From Meconema thalassinum (lineage: Eukaryota; Arthropoda; Insecta; Orthoptera; Tettigoniidae): 64,000 nt of DNA. Position numbers and translations under genes: made by a program. The stretch covers positions 343,640,444 through 343,704,443 of the forward strand of contig OX336389.2 of NCBI GenBank assembly GCA_946902985.2, in the 5' to 3' direction. The notes below the pieces were generated by a model. The model was not told where the DNA came from. It saw nothing but the letters and a program-made list of their open reading frames with translations, and did not search any database. How positions within the stretch are numbered: position 1 is the stretch's first letter; each line of letters opens with the position of its first letter. Positions 1-11,009 of the stretch are shown here, piece after piece.

Positions 1-757
1 TATGTACAGCAGCATTTACAATTATTTAGCTACAGAAATAAACTGTGTAACGAGTTGGATTTTATAACCAATTATTTCTTATTCTATTAGTCTATTACAC
101 TTCTATTAGTGTTGCGTTTTTATTGTTATAGTGCGGGACAAAGCATTGTAAGCCTGAAGGTCACGCGTAATAGGTGTGGTGTTGTCCCGTACGTTCTCGC
201 ATCTAGCACGCGACTGAAGGTACGGTGTAATAGCATGGCAACGCCCCCGCGCGGGGGGGGGGGGGGGGGAGCGGAGCGCTGCAATGCGGTGTCCCGCACT
301 ATAGTACTTTTTATGTGTATGAATATGACAACCCTTTTCAATCGTTAACTTCTACCGTAGCGAGCTTTTGAAGTGATTACGTTCTAGACTGTTTTGTTGA
401 TTGGTTAGTTATTGATTGTTGTTTTAAGGGATGGAGCAGCGAGGTCCTCTGCCCCTACGGTTTTGTTAGTGACCATTGCTATTCAAATGTCCAATTTACG
501 TAATGAGCCTTCGTAATTGGCTAGTTACGTTAATCACGTAAACAAACACTTCGTGCTATTGTTTATTAGACTGTACAACCCCCAAAATGTTCAAAGCCGA
601 TGCATGTGGTGGAAGTTTGTTTTCAGAAATGTATTTTCATTTAAAAATCCAGCGGTTTTTTGATAATGACAAACAGGGTTAACAACATAATTTCCTAGTT
701 AGGCCTATCTAACAATCTTTCATTCATTTTACAGCTCAACGGCGAACTATTGTGACA
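1..757. other. AT-rich stretch without a recognisable gene
   Basis: No coding similarity or repeat family is recognised. It holds a 17-G run at 253-269 beside a C/G-rich patch. At 419-465 there is a short stretch resembling the reverse of the GGCC...CCCTTAAAACAA retroposon tail seen elsewhere in the window, but it is too diverged to be sure. Confidence 0.5.
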
Positions 758-770
758 CTCATGTGAAACG

Positions 771-978
771 GGGGCGTGGTGGCGCAGCGGTCAAGTTGTT
801 TGCCTCTCACCGAGGTGAACCGGGTTCGATTCCCGGTCAATTCATGAGAGATTTTTGAAGTGAAATGCCATATCCTCTGGTTCGGATTCCACAAAAAAGG
901 TCCCGTGGCTCATGATCGCAAGTTAATATTCACGTAAAACAACAACCTTCCTTCCTTCCTTCCTTCCTTCCTTGCTTG
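771..978 (+). mobile_element. SINE S-A (tRNA-headed, CTTC tail) with perfect TSD
   Basis: The head has A-box-like TGGCGCAGCGGTCAAG and B-box GGTTCGATTCC, as in a tRNA-derived Pol III promoter. The body reads AATTCATGAGAGATTTTTGA and continues to CGTGGCTCATGATCGC and CACGTAAAAC. The tail is a run of CTTC repeats. A perfect 13-bp duplication, CTCATGTGAAACG, lies at 758-770 and 979-991, so both ends are fixed. No protein is encoded; it would be mobilised in trans by a LINE. Confidence 0.85.
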
Positions 979-999
979 CTCATGTGAAACGAGCTGAAG

Positions 1000-1305
1000 C
1001 CGCCCATTGTGATCTCGGAATTCCGGATCCAGAGGTCCAGGGCTCGATTCCCGGCGCTGCCAAACATTTAATTCTGGTCTGAGGGTTGGAATGGGGAACA
1101 CTCAGTCACGTGAGGCAAAACTGACAATAGATGAGTTCGAGTCCCATCTCAGCTGTCCATAAGTGATTTTCCGTGGTTGGCAAATGCGGGAATGGTTCCT
1201 AACTTGAGGCCACAGTCGCCTCCTTCCAAATCTGAGCCTTAGTTGTAAATGCACACACCCTAATGCACGGATCTACTTGACCACGATGTTGTAAAATCCC
1301 CAACT
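1000..1305 (+). mobile_element. SINE S-B, degenerate
   Basis: The B-box GGCTCGATTCCCGG near 1052 is followed by the S-B body: AATTCTGGTCTGAGGG, then ACACTCAGTCACGTGAGGC, TTCCGTGGTT, GCAAATGCGGGAATGG, and a tail ending GACCACGATGT. The order matches the better copies at 12990 and 53265. The A-box half is poorly preserved. Confidence 0.7.
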
Positions 1306-1429
1306 AGATTAAAACAACGAAATGAACCTATTAAACTATTCATCAAATTTAGCCCCCCATTTATGCGAGCAGTGTATAAGTATTCATATAATTTTATTTC
1401 AGGCATTAGGAAATTAATTGTAATGGCAC

Positions 1430-1482
1430 ACTCGCGTTGATCGACTGAAAAACTCGTACTAATTGAATACTTAGGCAACGTG
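1430..1482 (+). repeat. Penelope-type LTR tip, fragment
   Basis: GTTGATCGACTGAAAAACTC followed by TTAGGCAAC matches the outer tip of the Penelope-like LTRs at 4005-4050 and 45455-45500. Only the tip is present. Confidence 0.5.
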
Positions 1483-1520
1483 AAAAACCGGTTTCTAATA
1501 TTTCAACCTATATCTGTGGG

Positions 1521-1800
1521 GTGGCCGCTAATTCTACCGCCAGCCTGAGGCTGCAGTGGATAACATGCAGACATTGTGTGGAAAGGTACCCTTGATGAGC
1601 GATGTGGTCGCAGTTCCACCGCGAGCCTGCTGCTTCAGTGGGTAACCCTACATGTTAGTACATGCGGGCATTGTATGTGTAGGTAATCTTATGAGTGATG
1701 TGATGGCAGTTCTACCGCCAGCCTGCTGCTGCGGCGGGCAACCCTACTGAATACATGCGGCTATTATATGTAGAGGCGATCTTTACGAGCGATGTGGCCG
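1521..1800. repeat. Tandem repeat, about 92 bp x 3
   Basis: Three diverged units each carry a TTCTACCGCCAGCCTG-like segment, a CATGCGG/CATTGTATGTGTAGG segment and end GAGCGATGTG or GAGTGATGTG (near 1607, 1702 and 1796). Unit lengths are about 87, 95 and 94 bp, and a partial fourth unit follows. The array sits directly before a decayed Tc1 transposase, so it could be part of that element's end. Confidence 0.75.
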
Positions 1801-1837
1801 CATACCCGCAAGTAACCTGTATACCCCGCAAGCATCG

Positions 1838-2850
1838 ATGAGTACAATTGGACGGAAAGGGAATGAAGAGTCTCTTAAAGAGAAGGCAATATTTATGCTT
1901 TTACGTGCCCTACAGAAATCGTACAACGAGGTTGCAAAGGTTGTCAGGAGGAGTCGTCTACAGTTTGAACTGTTATTAAGAACTATCAGAAAAAATAAAT
2001 CAATAGTAAACGGGACCAGAACAGGGCGGCCATCTTATCTTGACAGTAGGGGCAAGAGAACTTAGTGCGGAAAGGCAGCAAGATTACGGAAACAATAAGC
2101 TCTACAGAATTGCGGGAGTACCCTGGAAAAAGTGTTCATCCCCGAACTTTACAACGGCGGATACCGTGCAAGTGTGTCCAGAAGGAAGCCTTATGTAAGT
2201 AAAGTTAGTATAACGAAACTACTTCAATTTACAAAGACGTACAGTATACATCTAAGCAAGCAGAGCTTTGGAAATGGTGATTTTTCCGATGACAGCAAAT
2301 TCAACATTTTAAAGAGTAATGGACGCATGTTGGTTTGGTGAAAGGACATACAGAATTGGAACTATAAAATATTCAATCTACTGTGAATCATGGGGGTGGA
2401 GGCGTTATGGTGTGGGGATGCACTTCAGCTTCTGAAGTTTATGAACTTGTCTTTATTGAAGGAGTAATGGACAAATATGTTTACATGGATATTCCGTAAA
2501 AGTAACTAAAAAGAGGTGCATAAAACCTCGGGCTAGGAGGCAATTTCTATTTCCAACAGGACAACGACCCGAAACACATGGCTGAAATAGTTCGTCTGTG
2601 GATCATCTACAACGTACCCCATATTTAAAATACTCTTCCCCAGTCACCTGACAAATCCGATCGAACATTCTTTGGGGGGATTACATAAAAGGGTAAGAGA
2701 ACACAATATTTCCAGCAAATCCCAACTGAAGGAGGCACGTCTACAGGAGTGGAACAACTTTGGTTCCGAAGTAATAGAAAACCTAGTTAAATCCATGCCA
2801 AAGAGACTTGATGCGGTTATTCAATCGCCAGGAAACCCAACACAAATCTG
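1838..2850 (+). pseudogene. Tc1-like transposase, decayed
   Basis: The first 75 codons look like a Tc1 paired-HTH N-terminus: helix-rich start, then KSIVNGTRTGRPS, equivalent to the GRP(R) motif between the HTH units. Past a frame break, separate frames give GGVMVWGCTS (near 2400), a YFQQDNDPKH catalytic block carrying the second Asp (near 2555-2585), and a C-terminal WNN-like block near 2750. Several stops and frameshifts separate them. Family function is cut-and-paste transposition at TA; this copy cannot encode a working enzyme. Just after it, TGTGCTTATACTTCTGTCCAG (near 2890) resembles a Tc1 3' end. Confidence 0.75.
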
Positions 2851-2904
2851 AAGAACTACTACTGTGTAGCAAACTAGTCCCAGACGTTGCTGTGCTTATA
2901 CTTC

Positions 2905-3240
2905 TGTCCAGGGTGCTATGCGATGACAACAAAAGGCACACTTTATTTTCAGTGCTCAATGTCGTAATATATGTTCTCTTTTGATATTCTTGTAGTGCAG
3001 TGAATTAATTATAGTTACAGTATGTTCAAGTTTGGTAGTTTACCCTTAACAGAGTTTGTATTATGTATGCATGTTCATTGCTCCGTACCATTATAAATAG
3101 TCTATCAGGCCACATTGCTTGACACGAACATGGTGGATGAAGCATGTTATGTCATTCGTATTTCAGGTAATATGGGGTGGTATATGGAAAGTAGCATAGA
3201 AATTATATAAAATTCATATATAATATATATATTTAATAAT
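2905..3240. other. No recognisable gene
   Basis: AT-rich sequence ending in a TATATA-rich patch near 3215-3240. I see no coding or structured repeat signal. Confidence 0.5.
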
Positions 3241-3243
3241 TAC

Positions 3244-3560
3244 TAGCGGACCCGTGCGAGAACTCACGCATGGCTTTACTGTTATGCGGGCTTCTATAAA
3301 TATGTTTATTTGTTTAAACGCACTTTTTGAACAAATTGTCGATATTTATGAAATCAGAAAGCAATTCGTCACTGCTGCTGGTTGCACAATGGGTCGTGTG
3401 CGCCCCATGTGTACAGACTACCCGCCTGGCCCTAGTGCTATGCGGGCTGTATGCGACACCGTTCTGCCAGGGGCTATCGTCTTGTTTATTTGCTTAAAAG
3501 CACTTTATAAACAAATAAATATATTTCCGTTGACTTTTCCAGAAATGCAAGATTTTTCCT
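3244..3560 (+). repeat. Repeat with internal duplication, starts TAGCGGACCCGT
   Basis: Two similar halves are visible: TATGCGGGCTTCTATAAATA...GTTTATTTGTTTAAACGCAC (near 3281) and TATGCGGGCTGTATGCG...GTTTATTTGCTTAAAAGCAC (near 3440). The left edge CTAGCGGACCCGTGCGAG resembles AGAAGACCCGTCCTGCTCCG at 5863. This could be one transposon-derived repeat family; class unknown. An open frame of 108 codons crosses it but has no recognisable protein. Confidence 0.45.
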
Positions 3561-3849
3561 GTACTATTGAGACGATTTGAAAGATATTGGTACAAACCGC
3601 ACCTTCTAACTCTCTCTGGTTTAGGAGCTTGAGTTTTGTGAAATATACAACTTAGCGTATTATATAATAAGATTATAATAATAATAACGTTCTCGATCCC
3701 GCAACCTGGGCACCTTAAACCAGAACGTTACCGCTGCGTAACGCAGTTAGTGAGTCTTCAAAGCCAACATACTGTACGAGTACAGTTGAAAGTGTTAATA
3801 GGCTACTTGTGACAGCAGTTACACAGCAAATGCACTGTAGCTAATAAAT

Positions 3850-4040
3850 GGCGTAAGAATCGAAATTTGATGTTTTTCAGTCGATCAACACGATTGAACC
3901 CAATTGTGATGGGTTATTCCCTTTTCCTGAAAAAAAAAATGTTATGTCATGTAATATTTTTTTCTGGATTAGGGAATAGCCCATCACAATTAGGTGCAAT
4001 CGTGTTGATCGACTGAAAACCATCAAATTTCGATTACTAA
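3850..4040. repeat. Head-to-head Penelope-type LTR tips forming a hairpin
   Basis: The left arm (about 3856-3925) and right arm (about 3968-4037) are near-perfect inverted copies, both carrying CAGTCGATCAACACGATTG / its complement and GTGATGGGTTATTCCC. The spacer is A/T-rich. The arm sequence matches the LTR tips of the Penelope-like element at 40.6-45.5 kb. The right arm continues into TACTAAGGTAACACTG, also seen after the 45.5-kb tip. Confidence 0.7.
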
Positions 4041-4629
4041 GGTAACACTGAAAATGGCTCAAACACCATGAGACGTAAGAAGTTTTCTCTGGTGAATAAA
4101 ACATAGAATTATTGAAACTGAATTGTAGATTTTGTTTTAATCGGGCAGTTATTGTGTGTGTTTGTATATTGTTGCTCATATGTAATAAATGCAGGCGTTC
4201 TTACTGCATATTGGTAAGGATCAACATACAATGTTTAATTTCAGTGAACTTCTCCGTATCCTTTAACCGGTATTGCATCGAATTTACAGTATCTACCGGA
4301 GTCACCGGCACGAGAATATTATATTTTGCTGTTGCCATATTTTATGTTAGAAGTGTTACAGTTTGCAATTATCAACCCGATATTTAAACAGCCGTTTTTT
4401 CTAAACTTTGAGACGGCATCAGAGTATTCGGTTGATCAAGTTTATTGGCGTACACTACTCTACTCAGCATAGACGAGGATACTGTAGGGAAGAGCGGTAG
4501 CTCTTAGATAGAGGGATTAAAACAATGAAATGATGTTGGCTACACGGGTCCCCGAAATGAAAGTGACATGGATTCACTCATTTGTGCTAGGCTTCTTCCT
4601 ACTAACACTTGTTAATTACTACTTTGGCT

Positions 4630-4700
4630 CTGGTCCAATTCGGGGTTGGAGAAGATCAAGAGTTGGCCAAGGGAGATCGATCAAAAAAGATGAACGAAGA
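4630..4700 (-). repeat. Fragment of the minisatellite-retroposon head
   Basis: GGGGTTGGAGAAGATCAAGA followed by GTTGGCCAAGGGAGATCGA aligns with 23760-23800 (GGGGTCGGAAGAGAACAAGA...), part of the conserved ~300-bp head of the retroposon at 22.99-23.89 kb. Flanking sequence does not match, so this is a short relic. Confidence 0.45.
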
Positions 4701-4719
4701 CCGTTACACTAGTGGGATC

Positions 4720-5850
4720 AATACCGAACTGAGATTGCGAGCCTCGTGGTTGCCGTCCGCGTCTCACTCACGATGCTACGTTTCACTTCGTCCAACCTTT
4801 CTGTATCGAGAAAAAGTTTCTTCATTAAACTGATAACTTATCTTTATAACAAAGATAATAGATAGCTATCCTATGATCGTGTTAAATATACTCCGGACTA
4901 TGACTTGTTAAAATGTGAGCATGATAAAACAGCGAGTTTTCATTTTACAGCCTCTCAAAGTTGAGTTTTGTCTGAATAACGTCAAAACACGTTCATTTTC
5001 TTCGTTCCAACAAAAATAGGCAGTAAATGATCAAATACTGTACTTTTTGGATGTTACTGCTAAACGCAAAAACAGTGTAGTCTATCTACAAGCTGGTGTG
5101 ATTCAATTTGAGATTCACTCGTTCGTTTTCTATTGAGGTCAAAACTCTGGAATTCATAGTTTTGAATCTGATAGTACTTGCCAGATCGGTTCTGAAGATC
5201 TATGTTTTATAATTCGAACCTCCTCAAGGTACTCGTCCAATCTCTCAGTAACGAGATGTCCTCTTTAAAGAACTTACCCCTCTATTGTATCTCAACCGCC
5301 ATGCTGTGCATTCTGTACATCCCGAGAATTTAATATCCGCTTCTGTCGAACAATGATATGGTTATTTTTCCAGTTTTTTTTTTCCCCAAGTCTATCCCAA
5401 ACACTTGAATATTAACTCGTGGATACCCCTGTACTCTTGTCTAAGTGGAAGTGTGGGGTGTCTGCTTGGGATGATAAGAAGACGACATGACGTTATTAAA
5501 CAATTCACTGTGTTCATCTCGCGGCTTGGTGGCAGCACTCTCTCTTTCCTTCTCCCTCGTCACTCGTAGATCAATGGTCAAAGGTTGGGCACGAATTACA
5601 AGCTACTTAGATGGTTTATTCGTTCCTATACTGGCTGCTCCGGCTGTCTTGAGATGTACAGTTTAGCTTTTATACGAGATTCATTTGTATGTACAAGTTC
5701 ACGCTTGAATTGTATTTGGAATCATTCAGAGTGCGTTGTAAAATGAAACTTTCAAATTGATCAGATTGAATTTTGGGATTTAAGGGTAAAATTGTTTGTG
5801 CTCGTTTAAGCCAGATACTCATATGGATGAGTTGTGATTAAAATACTGTC
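4720..5850. other. No recognisable gene
   Basis: AT-rich, with short open frames that show no family features. At 5861-5885 an AGAAGACCCGTCCTGCTCCG stretch resembles the left edge of the repeat at 3244. Confidence 0.5.
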
Positions 5851-6070
5851 ATTATATAATTAGAAGACCCGTCCTGCTCCGCAGCATTAATTTCAAAAAT
5901 CCCATAGCACTTTCTTGCATACCTTTGCTGTTCGCATGCCTTTATACTAATAACCTGAACAGACATAATTATCGACGCCTTTCATTTTTATGTGTAACAT
6001 CTTTCCGCTCGGTTGCTGGATAGTTTTGTGGGAGTGATTTTTAAAATTGGGGACGGAAGTGGATCGGAAC

Positions 6071-6410
6071 GATCGAGCTGGCAGTGGTGGATCAAACGGA
6101 AGTATGCACTGCCTGCTCGATCGATAAAACGGAAGTGTACTAGCTGGCAGTGGTGGACAACGGAAGTATGCACTGCCCGCTCGATCGATCAAATGGATGT
6201 GTACCAGCTGGCAGTGGTGGACAACGGAAGTATGCACTGCCGGCTCGATCGATCAAACGGAAGTGTACTAGCTGACAGTGGTGGACAACAGAAGTATGCA
6301 CTGCCTGCTCTATCGATCGAATGGAAGTGTGCCCTAGATGGCAGTGGTGGATCGAACGGAAGTATAAGACGCACTGCCAACTCGATCGATCGATCCAGCT
6401 GGCACTGGTA
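6071..6410. repeat. Minisatellite, about 64 bp x 5
   Basis: GCTGGCAGTGG or a one-base variant recurs at about 6077, 6143, 6207, 6271, 6337 and 6398, giving spacings of 66, 64, 64, 66 and 61. Each unit also has GGAAGTATGCACTGCC and a CTCGATCGATC block with local dyad symmetry. The array stays open in several frames on both strands because the unit lacks stops in them; these frames are not judged to be genes. Confidence 0.9.
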
Positions 6411-6429
6411 AGAGAAACAATCAGCGCGC

Positions 6430-6935
6430 GGTGTCGGAAAATTGATACCATGACGCACTCTTGGCCATGTGGAATGTATATGACATACTGAACGGAAAAC
6501 GCTTATGCGAACTCTGTTGTCAAGTGATTTAAACAAATGGCTTGGTACATGTTCGAAGTCTTCGTATCAGTATTTAAATGGTAATATGCCTTAATATCAA
6601 ACATTGTAAGTAGTCGGCATTGCATTGGCATAAGGCATTTTAAACTCAATGTCACTCAGGAACATTATCGGAACAAGGAAAATATAAATGAAACTTAGTT
6701 CCGTAATGCAGTATTATTGGAACGTGGAAATAAGTCACCATCTTGTGCACATCATTTGCGTAGTCGAAATAGCCGTGAGGTTATTGTGTATGGATGTGAA
6801 TCTAGAGATCTTGGGTTCGAATCCTGGGCGGGGTAGATATTTTTGCTACCAGATTATCATTTTAAACGATGTTTATCATATTAATATGACTCATTTTAAC
6901 AGAATCCATATGAAATTACGTGTTGGTCTGTGAAT
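6430..6935 (+). repeat. Repeat S-J with tRNA-like promoter, copy 1
   Basis: Matches 7800-7886 plus 10467-11000, the second copy, which a hAT splits. Shared landmarks are TGCGAACTCTG, AGTCTTCGTATCAGTATTTA, AACTCAATGTCACTCAGGAA and TTTTTGCTACCAGATTATC. A tRNA-like head lies at about 6753-6832 with B-box GGGTTCGAATCC. It may be a SINE with a long leader. Confidence 0.65.
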
Positions 6936-6939
6936 CAAG

Positions 6940-7620
6940 AGGACCTGATTATAAGGAATTTAAGGTTATGAGCAGTGTCGCGTCTATTAATCTAGTTGAT
7001 CCATATCGTATTCTTTATTTAGGCTAGTGCTGGTGGAAGCTACAAATCATGTATTAAAATGAGTTCCGTAGACTATTTTAAACTACAATATCTGTAAAAC
7101 ACTCCCTTTTACAATAGATTAATATTTGTGCCAATAATACTATAAAATACCGGTGTATCAACAATTTCACGTGAGGTTTCTTCTATATCAGATGTTACAC
7201 ATCATATGCGACTACTGTAAGGCTCGTAATATTTTATAACATCCGTAAAATTAAGGTTCGCGTCCGACTCGTCATATGAAGCATCGTTTTGAGTGCACAC
7301 ACACGCTCCTAAGAACGAATGCTGAAACAAAATGCCAGCCAGCGCGTGCATGTTGCAGTGGGGAAGGCCATCTGGCTCCTGGGTAACTGCGTGTTACAGA
7401 ACACTTGACTCGCTTGCTCCCCCCACTCCCACCCCCAGTCACTACAGCCGGCACACTGTTTGACCAGAAGAATTACCTTGGTGAAATACATATTCACAAT
7501 TATTTTAATACACAGATGACAGAATCAAGTACGTTGGGGCTAATTGGATAATGCATAACGTGCGTAGTGTCTCCAACAAACGTCGTCGTAGCACAATTAC
7601 TTGCCAAGATATTTCAGTTT
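6940..7620. other. No recognisable gene
   Basis: Mixed AT-rich sequence with a C-rich patch at 7415-7440. Nothing recognisable is encoded. Confidence 0.45.
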
Positions 7621-8369
7621 TAGGGTCTGTTTTTCAATCTCAGGATAAAAGTGATGGGCTTCCATTCCTCGAGTAACTTTGCTCATCACTCTTATTCCTT
7701 CAGCATTCGAAACGTGTTTTGCAATGCAAAGTTACTCGGCGAGCTAAAAACTCGACGGAAGTATCAACGGATGTATACAGTACAGGTTGTGTAATTGGTC
7801 GAAATTGAATTCTGGCCGGTGAACGCTCATTGCTTTGTCATGCGAACTCTGGTGTCAACTGATTGAAACACAAACCACATGAGCTTAGTCTTCGCAGGGG
7901 CGTATATAAGGGGGGGGGGGGCAAGCCCCCCCCCCCTGAAATTTTTATCACATATATTATTTGTTTATGAATTAAAACATTAAAAACCAATATAATCATG
8001 TAGCCTACTATTGTTACTAAGTGACATATGGCAACGTTGCAAAGCGAGGCGAAGGTAGAGCGATGTAAACAGTGTGACAATAAGATGGTATATTGGCTTT
8101 CACGGCCGGTGAATTAAAACTCAGCAATTCTTCTAGGTTTGTGCCGTGTCTTGTGTGGGGTTTCGCCTAGGACACCAAGCTAGGCTCATCGGCGGGCTCT
8201 TGGTGTCCCCGCCCGGACCCCCACAGGAGTGACGAACTGCGCGCCACCTCCCTTTATATAAGGTGCAACTGCACCACTTGACTACAGTTTGCTCTGATCC
8301 TATGTGTAACAACAATACTTCGTATTACTCACCAGTGCCTTCGCTCTTATAAACGAACCAAGATCAGCA

Positions 8370-8636
8370 ACAAGTGCCCTTGAAGCGTGTGACAAAAGTT
8401 TTTTCCCTAACTTTTGTACCCTTATCAAACTTTTGGCAAATTTGCCTCTCTCTGTAGCTACTGGTACTGCCGAACGGAGTTTGAGTTGGTTGAAAACATA
8501 CTTAAGCAATTCTACTTCTGAAAACAGACTCAATGGTCTAGTATTGTCATCTATTCACAGAGACATACATCTCACTGACGATGAAGTTATGAACCAATTT
8601 GGCAATGCTTCAAGAAACCTTGACTTTATATTATAG
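8370..8636 (+). pseudogene. hAT transposase C-terminal dimerisation region
   Basis: The frame reads LPLSVATGTAERSLSWLKTY, then SENRLNGLVLSSIHRDIHL, DDEV and a C-terminal LDFIL before the stop. This is the hAT dimerisation segment as found in ZMYM1-like hAT transposases (PVSVATAERSFS...RLNGLALLxIHRDI). The upstream catalytic domain is missing or unreadable, so this is a remnant of the transposase of the surrounding hAT (7895-10466). Confidence 0.8.
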
Positions 8637-8779
8637 TGTGAGTTGTAAATCAAAACAGTAACATTAATTCTTTCCATGTAAATACCATCCAGAGAGCAAG
8701 ATGATAGTATTAATAAGTAGTTCCGTGAAGAACTAAAGCCTATTTTCACATATCCTACTTATATTAATTGCCACTATCA

Positions 8780-10135
8780 ACATACAACATTTCAGTTTGA
8801 TTGCTGTAATAGATTCGTAGATATTGAGAACCGACTAAATATTTCGGATGGTCGCCATGTTGGATTTTTATATATGTAGGTCTTAGAGTTATGTACTGTT
8901 ACATGAATATTATTTTGTACGTGTAGTATTCAAACTTCAATCGCATGATTAGGACACAAGAAGTAAAAACGAGATTTTAAAATTTCGCACAGCTGCCATC
9001 TTGTGGTTATGGAAACAATTGAAATAAATTAAATGCCAGTGGATTGACATTTGTATAAGGATTTACTGTACCAAGATTCACTGCACTCGGATGGTTAAAT
9101 TGCGAGAAACGTCCATGTGAATATTTATACTTCGCGTCACCGCCATGTTGAATTTGTGATCACCACGTTATTGAATGTCCTATAGGTGAACTTATGTTCA
9201 TAGCCCCTATGAACATTAAAAAATTCAGTTTGGTTGCTGTAATAGATTCGTAGATGTTGAGAACCGTCTAAATATTTCGTATGGTCGCCATGTTAGATTG
9301 TTATATGTATAGGCCATAGAGTCATGTACCATTAAAGGAAAATTATTGCGTAGGTTCATTATTCAAACTTTTACTTCGATCGCATGATTACTACACAAGA
9401 AATAAAAACTTAATTTTAAAATTCGCACAGCCGCCATCTTGAGGTTATATAAACAATTGAACTAAATTAGATGCCAGTGCATTACAATGTGTATAAACAT
9501 TTGCTGTACCAAGTTTCATTGCGTTTGGATCATTAAATCGCGTGAAAAGTCTATTTAAATCTTTCAACTTCGCTTGGCCGCCATATTCGTTTTGTAGTTA
9601 ACCAGTTTTTGAAAGTCTCATAGATGAACTTCCAGTAGTGCCCTTTATCTCCGTACAAAATTTCAGGGTTATACCGGTAATAGTTTCAGAGATATGGAAT
9701 TCCGGTGAAATATTTCGCACAGCCGCCATGTTGAGGTTAAGTAAACAATTGAACGAAGTTGGATGTCGGTGGATTACAATGTGTATAAACATATACTGTA
9801 CCAAGTTTCATTGCGTTTGGTGGGTTAAATCGCGAGAAACGTCAATTTAAAAGTCGCAACTTCGCTTGGCCGCCATGTTGGTTTTGTAGTTACCAGGTTT
9901 TCAAAAGTCACATAAGTGAACTTCTAGTAGTTCCCTTTATCACCGTACAAAATTCCAGGGTGATATCGGTAATAGTTCGGAGATATTGAATGCTGGTGAA
10001 ATATTTCGCACAGCCGCCATGTGTGATTGGTGAGACGTAACAAAATTTGAAGGGCACAGTCGGGGTCGTCCGGAATAGTGCTATGACCTTACCGAGTTTC
10101 ATTGAAATCGCTCCAGCCATTTAGAAGTTATTAGG
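8780..10135. repeat. Tandem array with ~145-bp period (CGCCATNTTG motif)
   Basis: The motif CGCCATGTTG or a close variant falls at about 8853, 8994, 9141, 9286, 9432, 9579, 9724, 9871 and 10015. The spacings are 141, 147, 145, 146, 147, 145, 147 and 144. Three unit types alternate: one with GTAATAGATTCGTAGAT, one with TTCGCACAGCCGCCAT plus AAACAATTGAA, and one with AACTTCGCTTGGCCGCCAT. The last unit leads into TTTCATTGAAATCGCTCCAG and (AC)n, which looks like a LINE 3' end. Confidence 0.85.
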
Positions 10136-10137
10136 GA

Positions 10138-10195
10138 CACATACACACACACACACGAATCACACACGCACACACAGACAGACACACGGACAATA
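10138..10195. repeat. (AC)n microsatellite at array end
   Basis: An interrupted ACACAC tract follows GAAGTTATTAGGGACACATA. The same arrangement ends many arthropod LINE 3' UTRs; here that is inference. Confidence 0.8.
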
Positions 10196-10474
10196 GGTGA
10201 TCTCATAAGCTTTTTTTATAAAAGAAAATAGGCTAAAAAGTATCATAAATTGGTCTTAGTTGTGTTTGACATTAACCAAACTTAAAACATTACAACAAAT
10301 TGATTCAAAAAGTGATACCAATTAGCCTTAAAACTCACCATTTTGCACCAAATTATTCAAAAGTTTCCCGGGGAGAGCCCCGGACCCCCTATTCTTTGGG
10401 CATAAACCATGCCCCCTAACCCCTGCTTGGGCACCCCCCCGAAATTTAACTCTATATACGCCCCTGAGTCTTCG

Positions 10475-11000
10475 TGTCAGTATGTAAATGATGATATACT
10501 TTTTCTGTATATGAAGCATTGTAACTAGTCGGTAATACCGGTATTATGTTTCTGCACAATGGCTATTCAGTTATTAACCCAATTTGCGGTAATGCAGTTA
10601 TCAACATAATATACATCAATGTGTTGATACGGGAAGTGGGCTAGCCCTTCATGAATTACTGCAAACATTCCCTTTACTTCCAAGTAGGCCTATTCATAAG
10701 GAATTTAAAACTCAATTTCTCGCAGGAACATTAATGAAAGAAGCAAAATATTATTGAAGTTTACAATATTACTTCCATAATATTCCCGGTAAGTGAAAAT
10801 AAGTTGCCGTATTGTGCTCAGTATTTGCGTGGTTGTAATGCCGTGGTGATAGCGTCTTGGACTGTGAATCATGAGTACTCGTGTTTGAACCCCAGCCGGG
10901 ATAATCATTTTTGCTACCAGATTATCGATTTAAACGATATTTATCAGATCAATATGAGTCATCTTAACATAATCTACATGAAATTACGATTTATCTCTCT
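10475..11000 (+). repeat. Repeat S-J with tRNA-like promoter, copy 2 (right part)
   Basis: Continues copy 2 after the hAT. TTTTTGCTACCAGATTATC at 10908 and the tRNA-like head at about 10830-10905 (TGCCGTGGTGATAGCG, GTGTTTGAACCCC) match copy 1. Its left part lies at about 7800-7886. Confidence 0.65.
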
Positions 11001-11009
11001 TTTATTACA

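Larger units (their letters stand above)
7895..10466. mobile_element. hAT transposon with 8-bp TSD
   Basis: Both ends carry the short inverted repeat CAGGGGCGTATATA. A perfect 8-bp duplication AGTCTTCG flanks it (7887-7894, 10467-10474). The uninterrupted paralogue at 6555 reads GAAGTCTTCGTATCAGT, which confirms the empty site. Inside is a hAT transposase C-terminus (8370-8636), then a ~145-bp tandem array ending in (AC)n. Runs of G and C sit just inside the left end. Confidence 0.85.

Noticed and set aside
771..850. Possible functional tRNA gene (A-box and B-box present), and similar tRNA-like heads elsewhere
   Set aside because: No cloverleaf with paired acceptor ends could be drawn, the sequence continues into a repeated SINE body, and it is flanked by a target duplication.
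6013..6411. 132-codon open frame on the plus strand and overlapping minus frames
   Set aside because: Lies almost entirely in the 64-bp minisatellite; openness follows from the unit sequence.
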